Assembly (NCBI RefSeq): GCF_026191725.2
Contig: NZ_CP120863.1
Coordinates: 2,832,001-2,896,000 of the forward strand
Source of the DNA: Roseibium porphyridii
GTDB taxonomy: Bacteria; Pseudomonadota; Alphaproteobacteria; Rhizobiales; Stappiaceae
DNA length: 64,000 nt
Reading direction: 5' to 3'
The notes beneath the pieces are model-generated. The model was not told the origin of the DNA, did not search any database, and saw only the letters and a program-made list of their open reading frames with translations. The position numbers and the translations under genes were made by a program. This document shows, in pieces, positions 1 to 6,044 of this stretch. The number at the start of each line of letters is the position of its first letter. Positions within the stretch are counted from its first letter, which is position 1.

Positions 1-312
1 AGATCGGATGTGCCGGTGATCCTTACGGGAGATTTCAACATTCCGGTGGAACCGGGTTCGACTGATGGCAACACCAGTTCGGATGCATTCCAGACGCTTG
101 CATCCGTTTCAAAGTGGTTGGCACCTTCCAATCCAGTGAAAACGCAGTGTTCAGACAGGTTTGATTCAATGCTGGATTTGTTCTTCTTAACTGAGAATGC
201 CGACATTGAGCCGATTGATGTCAAAATTCTTAATAGTGCTCCGGCTTATTGCGATGCTGAGAAATCGGGTGGACCTGACCACAGACCGGTATTGGCCCGA
301 TTTGCTCTCTAA
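1..312 (+). CDS. Endonuclease/exonuclease/phosphatase family protein, C-terminal part
   Basis: The reading frame is open from the first base of the window, so only the last 103 codons are visible and the start lies outside. The fragment carries GDFN near its beginning and PDHRPV near its end. These are the two C-terminal hallmarks of the endonuclease/exonuclease/phosphatase fold (metal and phosphate binding, with the general-base Asp-His pair). Members cleave phosphodiester bonds in DNA, RNA or lipid head groups, and the substrate cannot be told from this part. A strong terminator hairpin follows at 355-383, so this gene ends its transcription unit. Confidence 0.75.
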   Translation, partial: RSDVPVILTGDFNIPVEPGSTDGNTSSDAFQTLASVSKWLAPSNPVKTQCSDRFDSMLDLFFLTENADIEPIDVKILNSAPAYCDAEKSGGPDHRPVLARFAL

Positions 313-354
313 GAGCGAATAATATTGTCAAATTCATGCTGAAATACGGTGGTT

Positions 355-383
355 CTGAGAGAGCGTAACGCTCTCTCAGTTTT
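355..383 (+). terminator. Rho-independent terminator
   Basis: A perfect 11-bp stem, CTGAGAGAGCG and its complement, closes a TAA loop and is followed by TTTT. It sits 43 bases after the stop of the nuclease gene, so it most likely ends that transcript. Confidence 0.8.
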
Positions 384-394
384 GGTGGGGTCCA

Positions 395-854
395 ATGGTT
401 GTGCGCAGTTTTATTTTTTTTGTTTTTTCTTTCTTTCTTTCTATCCATTGCTGCGTTGGCGCAGAGTGATGGGCCGTCTGTCGATCAGTTGATTGGGGAG
501 GCCATTCAGTCGGCGCGGACCAACCAATTGACGGCGGAGCGAGTGCTCTATGCCGCTGATCAGGCAATTGATGCGGCGGCTGTTATCGTCTCCTCAGTCA
601 AGAATAACCGGCTGGTCCATACGGTGCTGAAGAGGCTGACAGCGCCGCTGGATTTGCCTGATAGGGACATATTTCAAAGAAGCTCTGGTGAAATCAGGAC
701 TGGTCGTCGGCAAAAAACCTTGGAAATGGCGGCGCGCGGTGGAGATTGGCGCGTGACTTCATTTGGCCCATATGGCCGAGACATACCGCTGCACAAGCGT
801 GGCCAAATGAGATTTCCTTTTGAAATCAATCAATCGCTGATTTTTAAGGTGTAA
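395..854 (+). pseudogene. Frameshifted Cache-type sensor protein, paralog of 1805-2581
   Basis: The codons after about 465 give a protein closely similar to the N-terminal half of the product of 1805-2581 (shared SARTNQL, AERVL, QAIDAA and IVSSV blocks). The copy is damaged. About 30 codons of the Cache core are missing after the KRLTAPL region. Near 670-680 an extra base shifts the frame: the other frame reads EALVKSGLVVGKK, matching EALSSSDLIIGKQ of the paralog, and then stops at 754-756. At the 5' end, an ATG at 395 with a GGTGGGG ribosome-binding site opens in a different frame (MVVRSF...) and joins the main frame only across the T8 tract at 414-421. It is therefore read as a decayed duplicate of a secreted sensor. 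A 151-codon open frame (TTG 399 to 854) remains but is unlikely to give a folded protein. Confidence 0.75.
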
Positions 855-920
855 ACTTTTACCTCATTATATTGTGTTTGATATGTATCTCACATGTCGC
901 GCAGGAGGGAGCCGATCGCA

Positions 921-1130
921 GTGTCCGAGTTGTTCTATCAGTCGAAAAATGGGGCATCTCGTAGGACAGTTTGCATCGGTGTGGTAGCACTGGAGAAGTG
1001 TGATTTGTGCGGTCAGACCAGCACGGTTATGCGGTGCGATACTTCCGATGAAGAGCATGCAGCGTCACAGATCTGCAAGAGCTGCATAGAACGCGCCTTT
1101 AGGGCTGGTTATTTCGAGAAGCACGACTAA
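921..1130 (+). CDS. Small protein with two CxxC pairs
   Basis: I do not recognise a family. The 69-residue product has CDLC and CKSC pairs about 26 residues apart, which suggests a treble-clef or zinc-ribbon site binding one zinc ion. The start is taken as GTG 921, because AGGAGG lies just upstream at 903-908. An in-frame ATG at 894 would add nine residues that include the ribosome-binding site itself. It lies between the broken and intact Cache genes with no close operon partner. It could be a small DNA- or protein-binding protein, and the function is unknown. Confidence 0.5.
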   Translation: MSELFYQSKNGASRRTVCIGVVALEKCDLCGQTSTVMRCDTSDEEHAASQICKSCIERAFRAGYFEKHD

Positions 1131-1292
1131 AGATAAAACGGGTCCTGCAAACGGCTAACTTGTGGAGATCGCATGTCGCAGAACCCGTGTGCGACTGTAT
1201 GTTTCGCATTTGCAAGATTATCGGCGCTGGGTAAACAAACTATTTCCACCTTTTTGACGGTCATTCGACTGAATTCATAGGGAGCTTAGTTC

Positions 1293-1628
1293 ATGGGCGA
1301 GGTGGTTCCTGCCTTTTGCAAAAAGACTCGCGAGAAAACAATTCGAGACTGCATTAATATCATCCAGCTATATCTCGATTTTGTTTTGGCTGAGCGTAAT
1401 TGCGATTCGCCAGATACGTGCAGAGACTGGGATGCTGGTCGTGCACTTGGGGCATCCGCCGTCCGCATGGAACTCTACGCGTTGCTCGACGAAGGAAGTG
1501 CATACACTTTCTCTACTAAACGTCAAAAACAGCTCAATAGTATTTCTGCTTTCGTGTCTGAACTACCTGGTGACAGTGTGTTGAACTTCAAGGAAGTTCT
1601 AAGGATTTTGGATGACGAACAGGAGTGA
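1293..1628 (+). CDS. Hypothetical protein
   Basis: This is an open frame of 111 codons with a clear AGGGAG ribosome-binding site nine bases before the ATG. The product is predicted mostly helical, has no signal peptide or membrane segment, and contains three cysteines in its first half (residues 9, 20 and 37). I see no recognisable motif. Base composition is like that of the neighbouring accessory genes and lower in GC than the phage body. It stands alone, with 162 bases before and 176 bases after it in which I see no gene. Confidence 0.5.
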   Translation: MGEVVPAFCKKTREKTIRDCINIIQLYLDFVLAERNCDSPDTCRDWDAGRALGASAVRMELYALLDEGSAYTFSTKRQKQLNSISAFVSELPGDSVLNFKEVLRILDDEQE

Positions 1629-1804
1629 CTTGACGGGCGATGAGATGCCGAGCCAACCGTTTATCTTCGGTGGTTGTTCTATTCAAAACAGTATCGTCAC
1701 ATCCAACCGCAGAGTTGAATACTACCTAAATTTCATTTCACGGTTGCATTTGGTCGTGCTACCTTCGCTTAGTGATAAGGGGTGATGCGTCAATAAGTTG
1801 AAAA

Positions 1805-2581
1805 TTGGGGTTGGAAGTGATTAGAGCACTCAGTTTTTTTGCAGTCTCACTTTTTCTGGCATTTGCGGCGATAGCGAAAGATGAGGAGAACGCCGCTGAA
1901 CTCGAGTACCTGATAGCGGAAACGGAGCGATCCGCGAGAACAAATCAACTCTCAGCTGAACGGGTTCTTTTTGCTACGGGGCAGGCGATAGATGCCGCAT
2001 CCTTCATTGTGTCGTCAGTGGAAGTCGATCGCCTCATCCATACTGAGTTGAGGCGACTTGCATCTCGAATACCTGGAGTGCGCGCGATCATCGTCATAGG
2101 GCCTGACGGGCAACTAAAGCACGATAGTTACAAGTTCCCGACTACCGAGCTTGATCTCGCGGATCGGAGCTATTTCAAGGAAGCTCTTTCGTCTTCTGAT
2201 CTGATCATTGGCAAGCAGGTTATTGGACGTTCATCTGGAACCAACTTTGTACCAATCGTGAAACGGATAGGTGACCTGACTTATGTTGCGGTCACAGCGC
2301 CTTTTGCAATCGTCGATCTTCAAAGTGAATGCGGTGATTGCTGGTCAATGGCGCTGCAGCCGGACGGGTCAATCGTGTCCATGTTTCCACCCGAAACAGA
2401 CTTCATGCCGCGGCTTATCAAGCGAACCGCTCACAGCATGGCTGCGAACGGCTCAACCATAGTAAAGTTTCAGCATTCAATATTTGCTGTTGCTTGGAGA
2501 AAGAGCCCAGATTTCCCGCTGATCAGTGTCAGCGTCAGGGGGCTGCCGGACACGGCATCTGTCGACGTCGATGTGAACTAA
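1805..2581 (+). CDS. Periplasmic Cache (PDC)-like sensor domain protein without output domain
   Basis: The 258-residue product starts with a signal-peptide-like segment (IRALSFFAVSLFLAFAAIAK). It then has a helical stretch followed by a core with the features of a Cache/PDC extracellular sensor: an IVIGPDGQL strand pair, LADRSYFKEAL and RSSG...VPIVKRI. In known proteins such domains sit N-terminal to diguanylate cyclase, kinase or chemoreceptor modules and bind small molecules. Here no transmembrane or output domain follows, so the protein is either a stand-alone periplasmic binding domain or a truncated receptor. The start is uncertain: TTG 1805, TTG 1811 and GTG 1817 are all in frame, and 1817 leaves the most typical signal peptide. 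A decayed paralog lies 1.4 kb upstream. Confidence 0.7.
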   Translation: MGLEVIRALSFFAVSLFLAFAAIAKDEENAAELEYLIAETERSARTNQLSAERVLFATGQAIDAASFIVSSVEVDRLIHTELRRLASRIPGVRAIIVIGPDGQLKHDSYKFPTTELDLADRSYFKEALSSSDLIIGKQVIGRSSGTNFVPIVKRIGDLTYVAVTAPFAIVDLQSECGDCWSMALQPDGSIVSMFPPETDFMPRLIKRTAHSMAANGSTIVKFQHSIFAVAWRKSPDFPLISVSVRGLPDTASVDVDVN

Positions 2582-2863
2582 GAAACGGCGCACAGTGTCG
2601 ACCTGGTTGATAGGGTTCCAGTCGCTTTCGTTGTGCGCTCTCATCCAGTGTGTGGATGCTGGTTCTCCGGTCGACACTGAAGCCAAAGCAGCAAGCTTTG
2701 CCATTTCATCATTCGGAACACGGTCAGTTGTATAAGCGAAATACACGGCGGTAAGCGCCGATCCAAATGCCATATGAAAACTAACCTTAATTGCACTTCG
2801 TAACAGGCTGTTCTTGTCAGCTACGCCATCTGTAATAACCTGACGCAGTATGTTCTCACGCAT
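2477..2863 (-). CDS. Possible hypothetical protein, convergent with the Cache gene
   Basis: A leftward open frame of about 128 codons fills an otherwise empty interval. ATG 2863 is preferred because a GGGGGGAG stretch lies immediately before it, although the spacing is only a few bases. An ATG at 2875 is also in frame. The first 85 residues look protein-like, with a short hydrophobic stretch around SFHMAFGSALTAVYFAY. The last 35 codons are antisense to the Cache gene. No family is recognised. It could be spurious. Confidence 0.35.
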   Translation of the reverse strand: MRENILRQVITDGVADKNSLLRSAIKVSFHMAFGSALTAVYFAYTTDRVPNDEMAKLAALASVSTGEPASTHWMRAHNESDWNPINQVDTVRRFLVHIDVDRCRVRQPPDADTDQREIWALSPSNSKY

Positions 2864-2912
2864 ATCTCCCCCCATGCAACTTTAGGCGGTTGCAATTTAA
2901 AGGGGAGCTAGA

Positions 2913-3527
2913 TTGTTGTCTACTATTTATGGTGTTAGGGAAGCTGTTCAATCTGACGTAAAGATCATCTCGGAAATCCACGTTCGTTGCTGGCGGGAAG
3001 TCTATTCCTTCATGCCTTGGAAAGTGCATGTCGCAAGGGATGTTGGGTACCGCCAAAACCAATGGACGAAATGGTTTGAATGTAAGCCAGAACAGTCCAA
3101 CTTGTTTGCGCTCGAATGTGACGACACCGTTATTGGTTTTGCGATGTCGAAGCCAAACGATGATCCTGTATTAGACGTCCCAGGCGAATTGCATGCTTGC
3201 TATGTTCTTCCGGAGTATCGCGGGACGAGCATTGGTCCATTAGGCCTTATGGCGATCGCATCATTCCTGAAGGATAAGGGCTTGTGGCCCAGTTGCCTTT
3301 GGGCGTTTCAATCGAACCCTTATAGGCGGATTTATCCATTTCTCGGCTGCAAGCCTGAGATCTTCCGTGATCGGGTAATAGCAGGCGTAGGATTGCCCGA
3401 AGTTGGCTACAGGGTGACAGACTACAATAGTCTCATGTCTCGCCTTGACCGGATGCGCGCTTCTGCTGCTCAGCATCAAACTGGATCACTTCAGAAACAG
3501 CGTCGTCTTTTAGGTCTTCGCGGGTGA
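2913..3527 (+). CDS. GNAT-family N-acetyltransferase
   Basis: The 204-residue product has a GNAT fold signature. A substrate strand region is followed by ELHACYVLPEYRG (about residues 92-104), the acetyl-CoA-binding motif A with its R/Q-x-x-G-x-G/A-type loop (here EYRGTSIG). A final NPYRRIYPFLGCK motif corresponds to the usual N-x-x-A-x-x-F-Y-x-x-x-G-F. Such enzymes transfer acetyl groups from acetyl-CoA to amines, and the substrate is unknown. The start is TTG 2913 or TTG 2916, both a few bases after AGGGGAG. The natural GNAT end is around residue 180. The remaining tail runs 95 bases antisense into the phage repressor gene, so the stop may be a product of the junction. Confidence 0.8.
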   Translation: MLSTIYGVREAVQSDVKIISEIHVRCWREVYSFMPWKVHVARDVGYRQNQWTKWFECKPEQSNLFALECDDTVIGFAMSKPNDDPVLDVPGELHACYVLPEYRGTSIGPLGLMAIASFLKDKGLWPSCLWAFQSNPYRRIYPFLGCKPEIFRDRVIAGVGLPEVGYRVTDYNSLMSRLDRMRASAAQHQTGSLQKQRRLLGLRG

Positions 3528-3885
3528 GGAGGTAATCAAACATCTCCAAAAATTTATCTGCAAATGCATCAGGCTTGGTTCTTCGCGGGAGTTGCTCCCA
3601 ATAGGTTTCCGCGATGTTCCAAACGTAGCGCCTTATGTCGCGGAGCGAGGCGTCCTTAACCACCACCTCCGTTTTCCTTAGAACATCACCATCCCCAATG
3701 GCCAACCACTCTACTGAAACGCCAGTGTGTTTTGCAATTTCAACCAGAGCAGAGACCTTCGGCTCAGTTGACCCTTTTGCGTAGTTGTACATGGTCGCGC
3801 GCTTTACACCGGCGGCGTTAGCCAGAGCGTCTAAGCCACCGATCTTATCTGCTGCAAACTTTATTCGCTGCCCAAGTGTTTTCAT
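3433..3885 (-). CDS. Phage repressor, HTH XRE family (Mu c/CI-like)
   Basis: The 150-residue product has an N-terminal helix-turn-helix (about residues 8-50: GLDALANAAGVKRATMYNYAKGS and the following helix, ending VSVEWLAIG), typical of lambda-CI/XRE repressors. The C-terminal part is helical and may dimerise. It is transcribed leftward, divergently from ner and the transposition genes, which is the arrangement of c and ner in Mu-like phages, so it should hold the prophage silent. ATG 3885 is chosen; TTG 3897 is in frame but has no better ribosome-binding site. Its 3' end overlaps the GNAT gene by 95 bases. Likely operators lie at 3898-3960. Confidence 0.8.
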   Translation of the reverse strand: MKTLGQRIKFAADKIGGLDALANAAGVKRATMYNYAKGSTEPKVSALVEIAKHTGVSVEWLAIGDGDVLRKTEVVVKDASLRDIRRYVWNIAETYWEQLPRRTKPDAFADKFLEMFDYLLTREDLKDDAVSEVIQFDAEQQKRASGQGET

Positions 3886-3899
3886 CAGCGCACGCAAAA

Positions 3900-3955
3900 A
3901 ATTGGAAAGTCTAATCTTTTAGATTGACTAAATCCAATTTTTTAGACTACCTTCC
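3900..3955. promoter_or_regulatory. Probable repressor/Ner operator region
   Basis: The AT-rich stretch between the divergent repressor and ner genes contains nested dyads. TCTAA-TCTT-TTAGA is a perfect 5-bp inverted repeat around 3912-3927. The flanking AAATTGGAAAGTCTAA is mirrored by the complement of TTTTTTAGACT downstream. Repeated, symmetric sites between c and ner are where Mu-type repressors and Ner bind. Exact promoters were not resolved. Confidence 0.6.
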
Positions 3956-4005
3956 TATTTGTCGGCGCGAGTAGTCGCGCCGAGTTGTCACACACAAAGT
4001 CCAAA

Positions 4006-4035
4006 GAAAACGGCTTGCTGCAACAAGCCGTTTTC
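4006..4035 (+). terminator. Strong hairpin between operator and ner
   Basis: A perfect 12-bp stem (GAAAACGGCTTG and its complement) closes a CTGCAA loop and ends in TTTTC, the form of a rho-independent terminator. It lies 18 bases before the ner start, so it would act on early rightward transcription. A second stem, CGGCGCGA/TCGCGCCG with loop GTAG, is at 3963-3982. Confidence 0.65.
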
Positions 4036-4052
4036 ACGACAGAGAGGCTCAT

Positions 4053-4364
4053 ATGGCGAAACCAAAACACAGTCCGCCAGATGGATGGGACCGATTTTCC
4101 ATCACCGCCGAAATTCACCGTCAAGGGATGACTTTCGGAGAGCTGGCAAAACGCGCAGGCATCACAATCAAATCGTTTTCCCAGGTCTGGACGAGGGCAA
4201 ACCGCAAAGCCGAAAAGGCAATCGCGGATTTTCTCAACCTGGAACCTGAGGACCTGTGGCCTGACCGTTATCCGATCCGTTCCGCTCGAATCCTTTCTAG
4301 CAAACATGAGGCTGGTGCCGCTAGCCAGAAAGCGGCGTCTGCCCCAGACAGGAAAGCTGCGTGA
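4053..4364 (+). CDS. Ner-like transcriptional regulator
   Basis: The 103-residue protein matches the Ner/Nlp family pattern. An initial DGWDRFSITAEIHRQGMTFGELAKRAG segment forms the HTH, then W-x-RANRKAEKAIADFLNLEPEDLWPDRYP. In Mu, Ner down-regulates the early promoter and repressor synthesis to favour lytic transposition. It is the first rightward gene after the operator region, as in Mu. The alanine- and lysine-rich tail after the WPDRYP motif is longer than in Mu Ner (75 residues). Confidence 0.88.
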   Translation: MAKPKHSPPDGWDRFSITAEIHRQGMTFGELAKRAGITIKSFSQVWTRANRKAEKAIADFLNLEPEDLWPDRYPIRSARILSSKHEAGAASQKAASAPDRKAA

Positions 4365-4428
4365 TGTCAGTCATCCGTCAATCCGGCTTGTCCGTGCTGA
4401 CAATGCTTTCCGGCCAGGGGAGGGGCAT

Positions 4429-4560
4429 ATGATCTCTTTTCTCAGCCTTCTTGTGAGCATCGCCACGACAATCGCCTTCGTGTTCGTCGTTCTGATGATG
4501 CTGACATGTCTGTGCCGCGCAAAAGCCGCCAAGCAGGCAGACAGAAATGGGGGCTTCTGA
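4429..4560 (+). CDS. Small single-pass membrane protein
   Basis: This is a 43-residue product whose first 28 residues form one hydrophobic helix (ISFLSLLVSIATTIAFVFVV...), followed by a short basic/polar tail. An AGGGGAGGGG ribosome-binding site lies directly before the ATG, which supports this start over longer in-frame versions. It lies in the early operon between ner and the ParB-like gene. Small membrane proteins in early phage operons can act in exclusion or host takeover, but nothing here proves a role. Confidence 0.6.
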   Translation: MISFLSLLVSIATTIAFVFVVLMMLTCLCRAKAAKQADRNGGF

Positions 4561-4693
4561 ACCCGTTTCAATCAATTTCCCCGCGTTCATCGGCACATCC
4601 TTGAACCTGCGGGAAACGCGTCACCTGCGTGAGTGGTGAGACCCGGCGCTGCCGTATCTGGCCTCCTGTTGGTGGCCACCTCCCTGAAAACTT

Positions 4694-4728
4694 GCCGGGC
4701 GGCGTCCGTGCTGCCGCCCGGGCTTTTT
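4694..4728 (+). terminator. Hairpin with T-run before the ParB-like gene
   Basis: A 9-bp stem CCGGGCGGC/GCCGCCCGG is followed by GCTTTTTC. It separates the ner unit from the next gene and may attenuate early transcription. Confidence 0.55.
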
Positions 4729-4750
4729 CAAACAGCAATTGAGGTCCATT

Positions 4751-5593
4751 TTGAGCGCGTATCAGTCCATCAAGATTTCCCTGATCGACATTCCTGAAGG
4801 CCGACTTCGGGATGTGAACCAGGACTGGGCCGAATGCCTTGCCGGTATGTTTGTTGAAACCGGTCAGAAGACACCCATCGACGTTGTTGCGTCGGGAAAG
4901 AAATTCACCCTGGTTGCCGGGGCGCATCGCCTGACGGCGGCCAAGCTTTCCAAATGGAAAGAGATTGATGCCCGCATTCTGGAGCCTGAGGGCGATCAGG
5001 TAGCGGACGATCTGCGCCTTCATGAGATTTTGGAGAACCTGGGCCGCAAGGATTTCAACGCTCTGGAACGGTGCGAAGCCTTCCATGAAATGAAACGCAT
5101 CTATGAGGCGAAGCACCCCGAAGCTAAGAACGGCGGTGACCGCAGGAGTAAAGCCGCACAAAACCAGCGCAAAAACCAGAACGCAATTTTTGCGTTCTGT
5201 TCTTCAGCCAAGGAAAGCACTGGCCTTTCGCGCCGCTCTGTCGAATTGGCCATTCAGACTTTCGAAGGTCTTGCACTTGAAACACGCGAACGCCTGAAAG
5301 GCACTTCCTTCGCATCGAAGCAATCCGATTTGAAGGCGTTGGCCGGTCTTGATGGTGAAGGGCAGAAACGAGTCCTGGACATGCTGCTGGCTGATCCGCC
5401 GCGTGCATCTACGATTACTGATGCCATCGCCTTTTTCGAGGACAAACCGCCCCTGACGGACAGCGAGAAGCGGTTCCGCACCGTCTGCGACTATCTCCCC
5501 AATCTTCCTCCTGCCAGCCGCCGCAACGTCTTCCGCCAGCACAAGAAGGAAATCGTCGCCCTGGTGAAACAGGAGGGCTGGATTGATGAGTAA
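4751..5593 (+). CDS. ParB-like N-terminal domain protein
   Basis: The 280-residue product begins with the ParB/Srx-like fold: an initial ISLIDIPEGRLRDVNQDW strand region, then the AGAHR motif (GxHR at about residues 57-60), which in ParB relatives binds nucleotide. A basic low-complexity linker (KNGGDRRSKAAQNQRKNQ) and a helical C-terminal part follow. Similar proteins occur before the transposase in rhizobial Mu-like prophages, but their role is not established. TTG 4751 is chosen over TTG 4739 because GAGG lies six bases upstream. It overlaps the next gene by eight bases. Confidence 0.78.
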   Translation: MSAYQSIKISLIDIPEGRLRDVNQDWAECLAGMFVETGQKTPIDVVASGKKFTLVAGAHRLTAAKLSKWKEIDARILEPEGDQVADDLRLHEILENLGRKDFNALERCEAFHEMKRIYEAKHPEAKNGGDRRSKAAQNQRKNQNAIFAFCSSAKESTGLSRRSVELAIQTFEGLALETRERLKGTSFASKQSDLKALAGLDGEGQKRVLDMLLADPPRASTITDAIAFFEDKPPLTDSEKRFRTVCDYLPNLPPASRRNVFRQHKKEIVALVKQEGWIDE

Positions 5594-6044
5594 GTCCCGC
5601 GATGAATTCACGCTCGATCTTTTCAGGGATTGGGTTCCGCCGCGTGTCTCGGTCGGGTTTGAAGACGGTGTCATCACAGGCAACCGGCTTGCCTCCCGGA
5701 TCAGCCGCGCCGTTGCAAAGGTGACCAAGGACTGCGATCTCAGCCGGCCGGACATTGCCGGGCGCATGAGCGAGTTTCTGGGTAGCAAGGTCACCACGGC
5801 CATGCTGGAAACCTACGCCTCTGAGGCCAAGACCGGCAACAACATCACGGTTGAACGCTTCATTGCGTTGATCCAGGCGACCGGCAAAACCGAGCTGCTC
5901 GGGTTCATTGCCGATGAGTTCGATCTCGCCGTGATCCCGCGCCGCTATGAGAACGTGATCCATCTGGCCTTGATCGAGGATCACGAGCGCATGGTCGCCA
6001 CCCAGAAGAAAACCCTTCAAATGAAAATCCGGGGATCCAAATGA
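5586..6044 (+). CDS. Hypothetical early phage protein, upstream of transposase
   Basis: This is a 152-residue soluble protein with an AGGAGGG ribosome-binding site before ATG 5586. It contains a likely helical DNA-binding core (LSRPDIAGRMSEFLGSKVTTAMLETYASEA), consistent with an HTH, although I cannot name a family. It overlaps the ParB-like gene by eight bases and the transposase gene by four, so it is translationally coupled and probably serves transposition or its control. Confidence 0.65.
   Translation: MSKSRDEFTLDLFRDWVPPRVSVGFEDGVITGNRLASRISRAVAKVTKDCDLSRPDIAGRMSEFLGSKVTTAMLETYASEAKTGNNITVERFIALIQATGKTELLGFIADEFDLAVIPRRYENVIHLALIEDHERMVATQKKTLQMKIRGSK

Noticed and set aside
961..968. 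GTAGGACA, also found right after the candidate phage right end (39961-39968), as a target duplication
   Set aside because: Mu-type elements duplicate about 5 bp, the left copy is not followed by a TG end, and an 8-bp match within 3 kb is likely by chance.
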